In this document: piece by piece, positions 7,402 through 15,852 of the stretch
Position numbering within the stretch: the stretch's first letter is position 1
Layout: every line of letters begins with the position of its first letter
Assembly (NCBI GenBank): GCA_023431055.1
Contig: JAEYXX010000135.1
Coordinates: 1-31,905 of the forward strand
Source of the DNA: Pseudomonadota bacterium
GTDB taxonomy: Bacteria; Pseudomonadota; Gammaproteobacteria; Pseudomonadales; Pseudomonadaceae
Reading direction: 5' to 3'
Length of the DNA: 31,905 nucleotides
The notes under the pieces: model-generated
Seen by the model: only the letters and a program-made list of their open reading frames with translations
Databases searched by the model: none
Told to the model about the DNA's origin: nothing
Program-made: the position numbers and the translations under genes

Positions 7402-7929
7402 TCAGATCACTTCGGTGAACTGGATGATCTCCACCCAGTAACCGTCCGGATCCTTGATGAAGGCGATGTCGCGCATGCGCCCGTCGGTGAGGCGTTTCTG
7501 GAAGTCCACGCCGAGGTCTTCGAAACGCTGGCAGGCCGCCTTGATATCCGGCACCGATACGCACAGGTGGCCGAAGCCGCGCGGGTCGCTGTTGCCGCTG
7601 TGGTAGGAGAATTCCGGGTCCTTCTCGGTGCCGTAGTTGTAGGTCAGCTCCAGTATGCCGGGGATGGACTTGCGCCACTGATGGCGAGCTGCCGGGTCGG
7701 TCGGGATCTGCGACTTGTCATTGATCAGCGCGAGGAAGTACAGGCTGAACTCGGCGTCGGGGAAGTCCTTCTTCTCCAGCAGGGTGAAGCCCAGCACGCG
7801 GGTGTAGAAATCCAGCGACTTCTGCAGATCCTTCACACGGATCATGGTGTGGTTGTAGACGAAGTCGGCGGTGGCTGCGTCGGGTTTGGCGGTCACGCCG
7901 GGAATGGCGTTGAGCTCGTCGAGGGTCAT
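7402..7929 (-). CDS. gloA: Glyoxalase I (lactoylglutathione lyase), long zinc-type form
   Basis: GloA isomerises the hemithioacetal of methylglyoxal and glutathione to S-lactoylglutathione in the cytosol. The ATG at 7929 gives 175 residues and has GGAG six bases upstream; an ATG at 7941 is a less favoured alternative. Metal ligands fit the VOC fold: His27 (YNHTMIRVKD), Glu94 (ILELTYNYG), His121 (GFGHLCVSV) and Glu167 (GYWVEIIQ). The length and the extra internal segments (residues ~70-90 and ~101-118) match the longer, zinc-activated class found in eukaryotes and as one of the three Pseudomonas paralogues, as opposed to the short nickel E. coli type. It is monocistronic by layout, convergent with the YitT gene. 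Metal preference is inferred from length. Confidence 0.93.
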   Translation of the reverse strand: MTLDELNAIPGVTAKPDAATADFVYNHTMIRVKDLQKSLDFYTRVLGFTLLEKKDFPDAEFSLYFLALINDKSQIPTDPAARHQWRKSIPGILELTYNYGTEKDPEFSYHSGNSDPRGFGHLCVSVPDIKAACQRFEDLGVDFQKRLTDGRMRDIAFIKDPDGYWVEIIQFTEVI

Positions 7930-8076
7930 GGGGTTCTCCATCAGGTAGGGAATGGGGTCGGTGCTGAAAGGCCGTATCTGCATAGATGGCCTCGCCCATG
8001 GCGTTTTTCAAGGTCGAATGTCACCGCAGGGTGGATGGGACTCTTTCATCTGCCTTGCTGGCGTGGTGTCTTGAAT

Positions 8077-8152
8077 GGTGGGCTGAAGCCCACCCTACAG
8101 CCATGCCCGATCGAGTAGGGTGGGCCGGGCGGCGATCCGCTTCAGCCCACCA
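8077..8152. repeat. Inverted REP pair, second arm interrupted
   Basis: A perfect unit at 8077-8098 (GGTGGGCTGAAGCCCACC plus CTAC) faces a degenerate unit at 8115-8151, where GTAGGGTGGGC and GCTTCAGCCCACC are separated by extra bases (CGGGCGGCGATCC). This is the same family as the REPs around the RAYT. The pair lies in the 238-base gap between the glyoxalase start and the phosphodiesterase stop; nothing else is seen there apart from the glyoxalase Shine-Dalgarno. Confidence 0.8.
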
Positions 8153-8167
8153 ATTCCAGCACCCGCA

Positions 8168-8629
8168 TTAGACCTGTAGCGTGATCAGCTCGGCCCGTGC
8201 CCGGCCATCCTCGATATGCACAATGCCCACGCTGATGGGCAGCTTGAAACGTCGCGGCCCGGCGCTGCCAGGGTTGAGGTAGAGCACGCCGTTACGTTCC
8301 TCGTGCAGCGGCTTGTGCGAGTGACCGGCGATTACCACGTCGATGCCCTGAGCTGCCGGGTCGATATCCAGCTGCTTGAGGTCGTGCAGCACATGCAGGG
8401 CGATGGCGCCGAAGCGTAGCGTCAGGCGCTCGGGGATGGCGTCGGCCCAGCTGTCCTGATCATTGTTGCCGCGTACTACCGACAGCGGCGCGATACGCTG
8501 CAGCTTGGCCAGGATATGCGGCCCACCGATATCACCGGCATGAATCAGGTGGTCGACGCCCTGCAATGCCGCCAGCGCCTCGGGGCGTAGCAGGTTGTGG
8601 GTGTCGGCGATCAGGCCGATGCGGCTCAC
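8168..8629 (-). CDS. YfcE/MJ0936-type metallophosphoesterase
   Basis: Small cytosolic calcineurin-like phosphodiesterase of 153 residues; relatives hydrolyse phosphodiester bonds of model substrates, and the true substrate is unknown. All dimetal motifs are present: D9-T-H11 (GLIADTHN), G32-D33 (HAGDIGG), G54NND57, His82 (HVLHD) and GHSH (102-105). The protein ends in the usual beta strands (YLNPGSAGPRR, VGIVHIEDG). Its ATG overlaps the stop of the upstream giant helicase gene by four bases (8626-8629), so it is probably translated by ribosomes finishing the helicase. Transcription direction and overlap suggest a functional relation to nucleic acids, but this is inference only. Confidence 0.9.
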   Translation of the reverse strand: MSRIGLIADTHNLLRPEALAALQGVDHLIHAGDIGGPHILAKLQRIAPLSVVRGNNDQDSWADAIPERLTLRFGAIALHVLHDLKQLDIDPAAQGIDVVIAGHSHKPLHEERNGVLYLNPGSAGPRRFKLPISVGIVHIEDGRARAELITLQV

Positions 8630-11600
8630 GCTTCGCCCTTGAGCAGTTGCAGCAGGGCGTCTGCGTCAAGCTTGCCGCTGACTTCGCCTCCGTCGAGCAG
8701 GCTGTCGGCCAGGTCGCGTTTGCGCCCGTGCAACGCGACGATCTGCTGCTCGATGGTGTTTTCCGTCACCAGTCGATAGATGGTCACCGGGCGCTGCTGG
8801 CCCATGCGGTGGGCGCGGTCGCTGGCCTGATCCTCCACCGCCGGGTTCCACCAGGGGTCGAGGTGGATGACGTAGTCGGCGGCGGTCAGGTTGAGGCCGC
8901 TGCCGCCAGCCTTGAGGCTGATCAGGAAGATTTCGCCGCTGCCGCTCTGGAAGGCGTCCACGGCAGCCTGACGGGCCTTGGCCGGTGTCGAGCCGTCGAG
9001 ATACTGATAGGCGATGCCGCGCTCATCGAGCCAGCGACGGACGATGCTCAGGTGGTCGACGAATTGGCTGAACACCAGCGCCTTGTGACGGTTTTCCAGC
9101 AGTTCGCTGACGATGGCCTGGAATGCCGCGAGTTTGCTGCTGGCCAGGGGCGAGCCGGGAATGACCAGCGACGGATGGCAGCAGAAGCGCCGCAGTCGGG
9201 TAATTTCCGCCAGCACCTGCAACGGTTGGTTGTCCTTGTCGCTGGAGGCATTGAGTTTTTCCACTGCCTGTTGGCGCAGGGCTTCGTATTGCAGGGCCTC
9301 GCCGTCGGATAGCGGTACGCTGTAGGTGATTTCGGTGCGCGCTGGCAATTCGTCGAGCACCTGGCTTTTCAGGCGGCGCAGGATGAACGGCTGGATCAGT
9401 TGCTTGAGCGCGCGGCGGGCGCCTGCATCACCATTTTCGATGGGGTTGGCGAAGCGCTGGGCGAAGCTTTCCTGGCTGCCGAGCAGAGCGGGGTTGATGA
9501 AGCGCATGAGGTTCCACAGCTCGCCGAGGTGGTTTTCCAGCGGCGTGCCGGTGGCCACCATACGGAAGTCGGCCTGCAGTGCCATGGCAGCTTGGGAGCG
9601 CTTGGTCTGGGCGTTCTTGATCGCTTGTGCTTCGTCCAGTACCGCGCTGGCCCAGGACACGGCGGTGAAGGCCTCGGCATCCTGTTGCAGCAGGCCGTAG
9701 CTGGTGATCAGCAGGTCGCGTGGGCCGAGGCCTTCGAGGCTGCGTTGCTGGTTGTAGTTGCGCACCTGCAGGGTCGGGGCGAAACGCTGCGCTTCGTTGA
9801 GCCAGTTGAGGGCGACCGAAGTGGGCGCCACCACCAGTTGTGGGCCTTGCGTGGCTCGCAGCAGGAGCAGGGCGAGAGTCTGCACGGTTTTGCCCAGGCC
9901 CATGTCATCGGCCAGGCAGGCGCCGACACCCCAGTGCGCCAGGCGCGCCAGCCAGTTGAAGCCTTCCACCTGGTAGTCACGCAATTCGGCCTGCAGCGTG
10001 CTGGGCACGCTGGGCTGGTAATCACGCAGTGATTGCAGGCGTTGCAGGTGCGCCTGCCAGTCCTGGCCGGCCTTGAATTCGCCGGCCGCTTCGGCCAGTT
10101 CGGCGAGCAGTGGAGTGGTCAGCGGGCTGAGGCGCAGGCCGTCGTCGTTGACCCGTTCGGCCAGGTGGGCCAGTTCGTCCAGGCGTTTGCGCAGGCTGTT
10201 GCCGAGGGCCAGCCAGTCGTTGTCGCCGAGCTTGATGAAGCGCCCAGGGCTGGCCTTGAGCAGTTCCAGCAACTGGCGCAGTTGCAGCACCTTGCCATCG
10301 TCGAGGGTCAAACCGCCCTGCAACTGGAACCAGTCGCCTGTCAGTTTGAGGCCGAGCTTGAGCTGCTGGATTTCACGGCGACCCTTGATGCGCATGCGCT
10401 CGCCTTCCGGCCAGACGCATTCGAGTAGCTGGCCGTCGATGGCCTGCAGCTCGCTGAGCACCTGCAGGGCGTCCTGCGGGTTTTCCAGTTGCCACTCCTG
10501 GCCATCGCTTTCGGCATTGGCCAGGGCTGGGCAGGTGTCGAGGATCTGTTGCAGGGCTTGGCGTTCGTGCTTGAGATTACGCGCCACTTGCACGGTTTTG
10601 CCGTCGCGCTCACCCAGCAGGCGCTCGCTGCCATGCCCAGGTCGGAACCAGCCGCCTTCGGCCAGCGGCCGCACCAGCAATTGCAAGCGCAGCCCCTCGG
10701 CCAACGGCAGCAGATGGGCGTAGAGGCGGGTATCGGCGGCTATCTCTTCGACGTGCGCGGTCAGTTCCGGGATATCCGAGTGGATGGGCAGCAACGGGGC
10801 GATACTGCTAATGGCTTCGACCAGTTGCGCCTTGGCCGACAGCGGCACCTTGAGGCCGTCACCGATGATATCGGCGATCTGCCGCAGCTCCTTGCTGGCC
10901 GGGTAGATCTTCAGCCGCGTGGGGGTTTCCTTCTCCAGCAGCAGCTCACCGTCGGCGATGCCCTCGGGCTGAAGCCGCAGGTTGATCTGGCCTTTGTCTT
11001 CCTTGAGCTGCAGGCCGGGCTCGCCCAGGCTGACGTCGACTCTTACCTCCGGTGCGTCCTGCCAGAACAGATGGGGATGGCCCACCAGGCGCTGCAGTGC
11101 AATGGCAGCCGGCAGGCTGTACTGGCGACCACCGTAATAGCTGTTCTCGACCTGGATCAGGCGGCTGGCCTCACGGTCCTGATCGCAGAGAAAGTCCAGG
11201 CTGCCGCCGTCCTCGAGCAGACGCTTGAGGGCAACCGGGCGGCCCTTGCTCCATTGCCCCTTGGCGTTGCGTTTTTGCTCGCGGGGCTCGAGCATCAGAC
11301 CGCTGTAGCGGTCCATGTGGAGCAGCCAGGCCAGGCGCGTGTGTTGTTCGGCGCTCTTGACCGGGTTGGCCGGTGAGCGGATCAGGCTCAGCGCGTTGAG
11401 TGCCAGTTGCCAGCTTTCCTGACGCTGATACAGGTCTACCAGGGGCAGCGCACCATCAGGCAGTGGCGCATTGGTGCCAAATTGGCGGCTGATCAGCGCT
11501 TCGTATTCATCGGCGAGCCAACGATAGCCATTTTCACGTAGCTGCTGCGCCTGCTGATGCAGGGCGTTGCGCCAGGCTTTTTGCCTGGCCAGCGGCTCAT

Positions 11601-12699
11601 CCAGCCAGTACAGCGCCAGGCCCAGCAGCAACCCATCCAGGCCCGGCGCCAATGGCGGCAGTTTGTGCAACTGCGGCGGTCGACTGCCTTGGCGCAGGTC
11701 GAGAAAACTCAGCAGCAGCTGATAGGCGATGCCATAACCCTGTTTGCTGCCCAGTTGTAGGGCTTGTTTGAGCGTTGGTAACTGCTTGGGATCGTTTTCC
11801 TGAATCAGCGCCAGGCAGTACAGCGCGTTGAGTGTCGGCGGGAGGTCGATCTTGCGCTTTTTGGTCTGCTTGCGCAGATCGGCCATCCACTCACGTAGCA
11901 CGGCCAGCATGTCGCGCAAGGCGCCCTTGGCGAACAGGCTGATGACCACATGCATCAGGCTGCGCGTCTCAAGGGCCATCTGCCCGAGGGTTGCTTGGTC
12001 GCCGCGCCACAGGGCATGTAGCAGTACCTGCAAGCCAAGCTCCATATCGTTGTGCTGTTGCAGGCTCTGCAGGGCCATTCGATAGCTCTGCTCGGCCGGT
12101 GAGCACAGTATTGCGGCCAGTTGCAGGTGGTCGTCGAGCAGTAGCTGGCGAACCGGCAGGGACAGTCTGGCCAAGAGGGTCTGCCCGGCTTCGTCGTTGA
12201 GCATCTGCCGGATCGGGTGCCATTCCAGCGATTCATGGATGGGGACCACATCGTCCAGTTGCTCCAGCGCCTGCGCCAGGTAATCGCCATCGTCGGCGAT
12301 GATCGCCAGCCAGACTTCCTCCATGAGCCGCTTGCTGGACGGTGATGACCAGGTGTCGAGTGGGGTTAGCTGTTGCACATGTGCCTTGAGCAATGCGACG
12401 CGATCCGCTGACTCGAACAGACGCAGCAGTACTTCGTTGCGTAGATTCGGCGTGATGCCAAACAAGGTTTGCCTGTCGCTTTGCTCCTGGGTGAGCCAGC
12501 CGGTTGCGATGAGTTCCTTGGCTACCTCGCCGAAGCAGGTGTGATCAAGCTGCCGTGAGCTGGAGAGGCGCACGTTGAGCGCGCGCAGGTGTTTGAGCAA
12601 TGCGGTTTTGTTCTGCCCCATGACACAGGGCGCCAGGTTGAACAGCACCGATTGCAAGTGATACGGCAAGGCTTCAAACGCGACGGGTGACTTGGGCAT
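8626..12699 (-). CDS. Large SNF2-family DNA-dependent ATPase/helicase
   Basis: Swi2/Snf2 superfamily 2 ATPase of about 1357 residues, expected to translocate on DNA and remodel protein-DNA complexes; the specific role is unknown. The first ~880 residues form a divergent, Leu/Gln-rich, probably helical region. The ATPase core follows: motif I ADDMGLGKTVQTL near residue 935, motif II LDEAQAIKN (DEAQ box) near 1023, and motif III ATGTPLENHLGELWNLM. The helicase C lobe from ~1208 has LVFSQF, YLDGST, LISLKAGGSGLNLTAADYVI and DQASDRAHRMGQQ. The ATG at 12699 (MPKSPVAFEAL) is chosen as the most plausible start. An in-frame upstream GTG at 12771 would run into the ilvD terminator, and no strong Shine-Dalgarno decides the matter. 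It overlaps the downstream phosphodiesterase by ATGA. Confidence 0.93.
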   Translation of the reverse strand: MPKSPVAFEALPYHLQSVLFNLAPCVMGQNKTALLKHLRALNVRLSSSRQLDHTCFGEVAKELIATGWLTQEQSDRQTLFGITPNLRNEVLLRLFESADRVALLKAHVQQLTPLDTWSSPSSKRLMEEVWLAIIADDGDYLAQALEQLDDVVPIHESLEWHPIRQMLNDEAGQTLLARLSLPVRQLLLDDHLQLAAILCSPAEQSYRMALQSLQQHNDMELGLQVLLHALWRGDQATLGQMALETRSLMHVVISLFAKGALRDMLAVLREWMADLRKQTKKRKIDLPPTLNALYCLALIQENDPKQLPTLKQALQLGSKQGYGIAYQLLLSFLDLRQGSRPPQLHKLPPLAPGLDGLLLGLALYWLDEPLARQKAWRNALHQQAQQLRENGYRWLADEYEALISRQFGTNAPLPDGALPLVDLYQRQESWQLALNALSLIRSPANPVKSAEQHTRLAWLLHMDRYSGLMLEPREQKRNAKGQWSKGRPVALKRLLEDGGSLDFLCDQDREASRLIQVENSYYGGRQYSLPAAIALQRLVGHPHLFWQDAPEVRVDVSLGEPGLQLKEDKGQINLRLQPEGIADGELLLEKETPTRLKIYPASKELRQIADIIGDGLKVPLSAKAQLVEAISSIAPLLPIHSDIPELTAHVEEIAADTRLYAHLLPLAEGLRLQLLVRPLAEGGWFRPGHGSERLLGERDGKTVQVARNLKHERQALQQILDTCPALANAESDGQEWQLENPQDALQVLSELQAIDGQLLECVWPEGERMRIKGRREIQQLKLGLKLTGDWFQLQGGLTLDDGKVLQLRQLLELLKASPGRFIKLGDNDWLALGNSLRKRLDELAHLAERVNDDGLRLSPLTTPLLAELAEAAGEFKAGQDWQAHLQRLQSLRDYQPSVPSTLQAELRDYQVEGFNWLARLAHWGVGACLADDMGLGKTVQTLALLLLRATQGPQLVVAPTSVALNWLNEAQRFAPTLQVRNYNQQRSLEGLGPRDLLITSYGLLQQDAEAFTAVSWASAVLDEAQAIKNAQTKRSQAAMALQADFRMVATGTPLENHLGELWNLMRFINPALLGSQESFAQRFANPIENGDAGARRALKQLIQPFILRRLKSQVLDELPARTEITYSVPLSDGEALQYEALRQQAVEKLNASSDKDNQPLQVLAEITRLRRFCCHPSLVIPGSPLASSKLAAFQAIVSELLENRHKALVFSQFVDHLSIVRRWLDERGIAYQYLDGSTPAKARQAAVDAFQSGSGEIFLISLKAGGSGLNLTAADYVIHLDPWWNPAVEDQASDRAHRMGQQRPVTIYRLVTENTIEQQIVALHGRKRDLADSLLDGGEVSGKLDADALLQLLKGEA

Positions 12700-12750
12700 A
12701 AGAACGGGGCTCTGGCAACCTGACGGAGGGCAAATGGTAGTGGCTATCGA

Positions 12751-12785
12751 TAAAACGACCAAGCCCGGCACATGGCCGGGCTTGG
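12751..12785 (-). terminator. Intrinsic terminator of ilvD
   Basis: CCAAGCCCGGC and GCCGGGCTTGG form a perfect 11-bp stem with a five-base loop (12759-12785). Read on the minus strand, it is followed by TCGTTTTATC. It lies 22 bases after the ilvD stop and upstream of the helicase gene, so it should separate the two transcripts. Confidence 0.85.
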
Positions 12786-12807
12786 GTTAGGCTGGGGCGG
12801 ATGAGTA

Positions 12808-14646
12808 TCAGCCGTCCAGCATGGCCTTGTTGCGCACCGCACCCTTGTCGGCGCTGGTGGCCAGCAGGGCGTAGGCCTTGAGCGCGGTGGTTACCTTGCG
12901 GGCGCGCGGAGCTGCCGGTTTCCAGCCCTTCTTGTCCTGTTCGGCGCGGCGGGCGGCCAGTTCGTCATCGCTGACCAGCAGGTTGATGCTGCGGTTGGGG
13001 ATGTCGATGAGGATCTTGTCGCCGTCGTTGACCAGGCCGATGGCGCCGCCTGCTGCCGCTTCCGGCGAGGCGTGACCGATGGACAGGCCGCTGGTGCCGC
13101 CGGAGAAGCGGCCGTCGGTGAGCAGGGCGCAGGCCTTGCCCAGGCCCTTGGACTTCAGGTAGCTGGTCGGATAGAGCATTTCCTGCATGCCCGGGCCGCC
13201 CTTCGGGCCTTCGTAACGGATGATGACGATGTCACCTTCCTTCACTTCGTCATTGAGGATGCCCTTGACCGCGCTGTCCTGGCTCTCGAAGACCTTGGCG
13301 CTGCCCTCGAAGACATGGATCGATTCGTCCACGCCCGCGGTCTTCACCACGCAGCCATCGAGGGCGATGTTGCCGTACAGCACCGCAAGTCCGCCTTCCT
13401 GGGAGTACGCGTGCTCGACGCTGCGAATACAGCCGTTCTCTCGGTCATCGTCCAGGCTTGGCCAGCGGGTGCTCTGGCTGAACGCGGTCTGGGTCGGGAT
13501 GCCGGCCGGGCCAGCCTTGAAGAAGTGGTGAACCGCTTCGTCCTGGGTCTGGGTGATGTCCCACTGGGCGATGGCTTCGGCCATGTTGGGGCTGTGTACC
13601 GTGTGCACGTCGGTATGCAGCAGCCCGCCCCGGGCCAGCTCGCCGAGGATGGAGAAGATGCCACCGGCGCGGTGCACGTCTTCCATATGGTACTTCTGGA
13701 TGTTCGGCGCCACCTTGCACAGCTGCGGCACCTTGCGCGACAGGCGATCGATGTCGCGCAGGTCGAACGGCACCTCGGCTTCCTGGGCTGCGGCCAGCAG
13801 GTGCAGGATGGTGTTGGTCGAACCGCCCATGGCGATGTCGAGCATCATGGCGTTCTCGAACGCCTTGAAGTTGGCGATGTTGCGCGGCAGCACCGACTCG
13901 TCGCCTTCGCCGTAGTAGCGCTGGCACAGCTCGACGGCCAGGCGGCCAGCACGCAGGAACAGCTGCTCGCGGTCACTGTGGGTGGCCAGGGTCGAACCGT
14001 TGCCCGGCAGGGAAAGCCCTAAGGCTTCGGTCAGGCAGTTCATCGAGTTGGCGGTGAACATGCCGGAACAGCTGCCGCAGGTCGGGCAGGCGCTGCGCTC
14101 GTATTCGGCGACCTTTTCGTCACTGGCCGAGGAGTCGGCGGCGATGACCATGGCGTCGACCAGGTCCAGACCATGGTTGGCCAGCTTGGTCTTGCCGGCT
14201 TCCATCGGGCCGCCGGAGACGAACACCACCGGGATGTTCAGGCGCAGGGCGGCCATCAGCATGCCGGGGGTGATCTTGTCGCAGTTGCTGATGCAGACGA
14301 TGGCGTCGGCGCAATGGGCGTTGACCATGTATTCGACGGAGTCGGCGATGATCTCGCGGCTCGGCAGCGAATAGAGCATGCCGTCGTGGCCCATGGCGAT
14401 GCCGTCGTCCACGGCGATGGTGTTGAATTCCTTGGCCACGCCGCCGTGCTTCTCGATCTCGCGGGCGACCAGCTGACCCAGATCCTTCAGATGCACGTGG
14501 CCGGGCACGAACTGGGTGAAGGAGTTGGCGATGGCGATGATCGGCTTCTTGAAGTCTTCGTCCTTCATCCCGGTGGCGCGCCACAGGGCGCGGGCGCCGG
14601 CCATGTTGCGGCCGTGGGTGGAGGTTTTCGAGCGGTAATCGGGCAT
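12808..14646 (-). CDS. ilvD: Dihydroxy-acid dehydratase
   Basis: IlvD dehydrates 2,3-dihydroxy-isovalerate and 2,3-dihydroxy-3-methylvalerate to the 2-keto acids in valine, leucine and isoleucine synthesis, using an iron-sulfur cluster and Mg2+. The 612-residue length fits the E. coli-type enzyme. The start [20 protein letters not shown] is typical, with AGGAA upstream of the ATG. Candidate cluster and metal residues are Cys122 with Lys124 ([10 protein letters not shown]), and the CPTCGSCSG block (187-194, Cys187/190/193). Asp80-Asp81 lie in [12 protein letters not shown], a further metal-binding region. C-terminal signatures [20 protein letters not shown] and EGPKGGPGM are intact. It is a single gene with its own terminator (12751-12785). 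The 218 bases between it and the downstream end of the ABC operon hold only a GC-rich hairpin. Confidence 0.98.
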   Translation of the reverse strand: MPDYRSKTSTHGRNMAGARALWRATGMKDEDFKKPIIAIANSFTQFVPGHVHLKDLGQLVAREIEKHGGVAKEFNTIAVDDGIAMGHDGMLYSLPSREIIADSVEYMVNAHCADAIVCISNCDKITPGMLMAALRLNIPVVFVSGGPMEAGKTKLANHGLDLVDAMVIAADSSASDEKVAEYERSACPTCGSCSGMFTANSMNCLTEALGLSLPGNGSTLATHSDREQLFLRAGRLAVELCQRYYGEGDESVLPRNIANFKAFENAMMLDIAMGGSTNTILHLLAAAQEAEVPFDLRDIDRLSRKVPQLCKVAPNIQKYHMEDVHRAGGIFSILGELARGGLLHTDVHTVHSPNMAEAIAQWDITQTQDEAVHHFFKAGPAGIPTQTAFSQSTRWPSLDDDRENGCIRSVEHAYSQEGGLAVLYGNIALDGCVVKTAGVDESIHVFEGSAKVFESQDSAVKGILNDEVKEGDIVIIRYEGPKGGPGMQEMLYPTSYLKSKGLGKACALLTDGRFSGGTSGLSIGHASPEAAAGGAIGLVNDGDKILIDIPNRSINLLVSDDELAARRAEQDKKGWKPAAPRARKVTTALKAYALLATSADKGAVRNKAMLDG

Positions 14647-14810
14647 GACGGTATTCCTGCGACTAATTCGGTTGTGTGTGCGGTGAGCGTCGTCGAGCGG
14701 CAGATCGCCGCGGTGTCAGGAGGCTGCATGACGAAACGGGATCACCGTTCGTTCGGCCGGGGCTCACGGGCCCGCCGGAGGATTTCTGGCGAGGAATGCT
14801 GCGATTCTAC

Positions 14811-14826
14811 GCCCGCCGAGGCGGGC
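14811..14826 (-). terminator. Possible hairpin terminator after the ABC transporter operon
   Basis: GCCCGCC-GA-GGCGGGC is a perfect 7-bp palindrome, about 40 bases past the last permease stop and within the gap before ilvD. The loop has only two bases and no T-run follows, so termination is doubtful. Confidence 0.3.
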
Positions 14827-14864
14827 GGGGGAAGGTTGCCGGTCGTGCGCAGGCCTGTGACGGC

Positions 14865-15719
14865 TCAATGCGGTATTTCGATCCCGCGCATCCGCTCGGC
14901 ACGTCGGCGTAGCAGTTCCAGGGTGACCAGCAGGGCGATGGACACCAGGATCAGCAGGGTTGCGATGGCCAGGATGCTCGGGTTGATCTGCTCGCGCAGG
15001 CCCGAGAACATCTGCCGCGGAATGGTGCGTTGCTGTGGGCCGGCCATGAACAGGATCACCACCACTTCATCGAACGAGGTGATGAAGGCGAACAGCGCGC
15101 CGCTGATCACCCCGGGGCGGATCAGCGGCATGATTACGTCGAAGAACACGCGGATCGGCGTGGCGCCCAGATTCAGTGCGGCACGCGCGAGGCTGTAGTC
15201 GAAGCCGGTGAGCGTGGCGGTGACGGTGATGATGACGAAGGGCGTGCCAAGTGCGGCATGGGCCAGGATCACGCCAAGGTAACCGCCGGCCAGGCCGAGG
15301 TTGGAGTAGAAGAAGAACATGCCGGCGGCGGTGATAATCAGCGGCACGATCATCGGCGACAGCAGCAGGGCGGTGATGAAGCGGCGAAACGGCATCTCGT
15401 CGCGCGCCAGACCGACGGCGGCGCAGGTACCCAGAATCGTGGCGAGGATGGTCGAGAGGATGCCGATGAAGAAGCTGTTCTTGATCGCCAGGATCCACTT
15501 CGGATCGTTGAGGATCTCCTGGTACCAGCGCAGCGAGTAGGCCTCGGGGTCAAGGGTGAGCATGCCTTCGGTGAAGCTGAAGAACGGCTCGGCGTTGAAC
15601 GACAGCGGTACGATCACCAGGATCGGCAGGATCAGAAACAGCAGCACCAGCCAGGAGCTGACCTTGAGCAGCCAGTTGCCGAGGTGGTGCCAGAAGCCGT
15701 AATAGGCAGGAATTTTCAT
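14865..15719 (-). CDS. ABC transporter permease, PotC/PotI type
   Basis: Inner-membrane permease of 284 residues in a polyamine/opine/amino-acid type importer. About six membrane segments are visible: ~22-42, 80-105, 112-137, 145-170, 205-222 and 250-270. The EAA coupling loop for the ATPase is LARAALNLGATPIRVFFDVI (178-197) followed by MPLIRPG. The proline-rich FFDVIMPLIRPGVISGALFAF and the block SFDEVVVILFMAGPQQRTIP are standard for PotC/PotI/YdcV proteins. It is the last gene of the four-gene operon, separated from the first permease by 133 bases containing a REP pair. The Shine-Dalgarno is weak. The substrate cannot be read from this subunit. Confidence 0.9.
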   Translation of the reverse strand: MKIPAYYGFWHHLGNWLLKVSSWLVLLFLILPILVIVPLSFNAEPFFSFTEGMLTLDPEAYSLRWYQEILNDPKWILAIKNSFFIGILSTILATILGTCAAVGLARDEMPFRRFITALLLSPMIVPLIITAAGMFFFYSNLGLAGGYLGVILAHAALGTPFVIITVTATLTGFDYSLARAALNLGATPIRVFFDVIMPLIRPGVISGALFAFITSFDEVVVILFMAGPQQRTIPRQMFSGLREQINPSILAIATLLILVSIALLVTLELLRRRAERMRGIEIPH

Positions 15720-15757
15720 AGCGCTGAGTCCGGGTTGTAGGGACGGCCAGTGCCGCC

Positions 15758-15821
15758 CGTAGCCTGGATGAAATCCGGGGAGGGATGGGGGCCGGTTTTC
15801 CCGGATTGCATCCGGGCTACG
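15758..15821. repeat. REP-type inverted repeat between the two permease genes
   Basis: CGTAGCCTGGATGAAATCC (from 15758) and GGATTGCATCCGGGCTACG (to 15821) are imperfect inverted copies flanking a G-rich spacer. The same family is found at 25882-25942. It belongs to the common Pseudomonas class of GTAGCCCGGAT-N-ATCCGGG elements and differs from the RAYT-linked family. Confidence 0.85.
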
Positions 15822-15852
15822 CCGTTATGAGGAAATGACGGTACGGACATGT

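Noticed and set aside
8077..8152. Palindromes as intrinsic terminators of flanking genes
   Set aside because: They lack T-runs and belong to the dispersed REP family, so they are annotated as repeats.
14676..14912. Small open frame between ilvD and the permease gene
   Set aside because: Arg/Gly-rich translation of a GC-rich gap with no coding signature, overlapping the permease 3' end.
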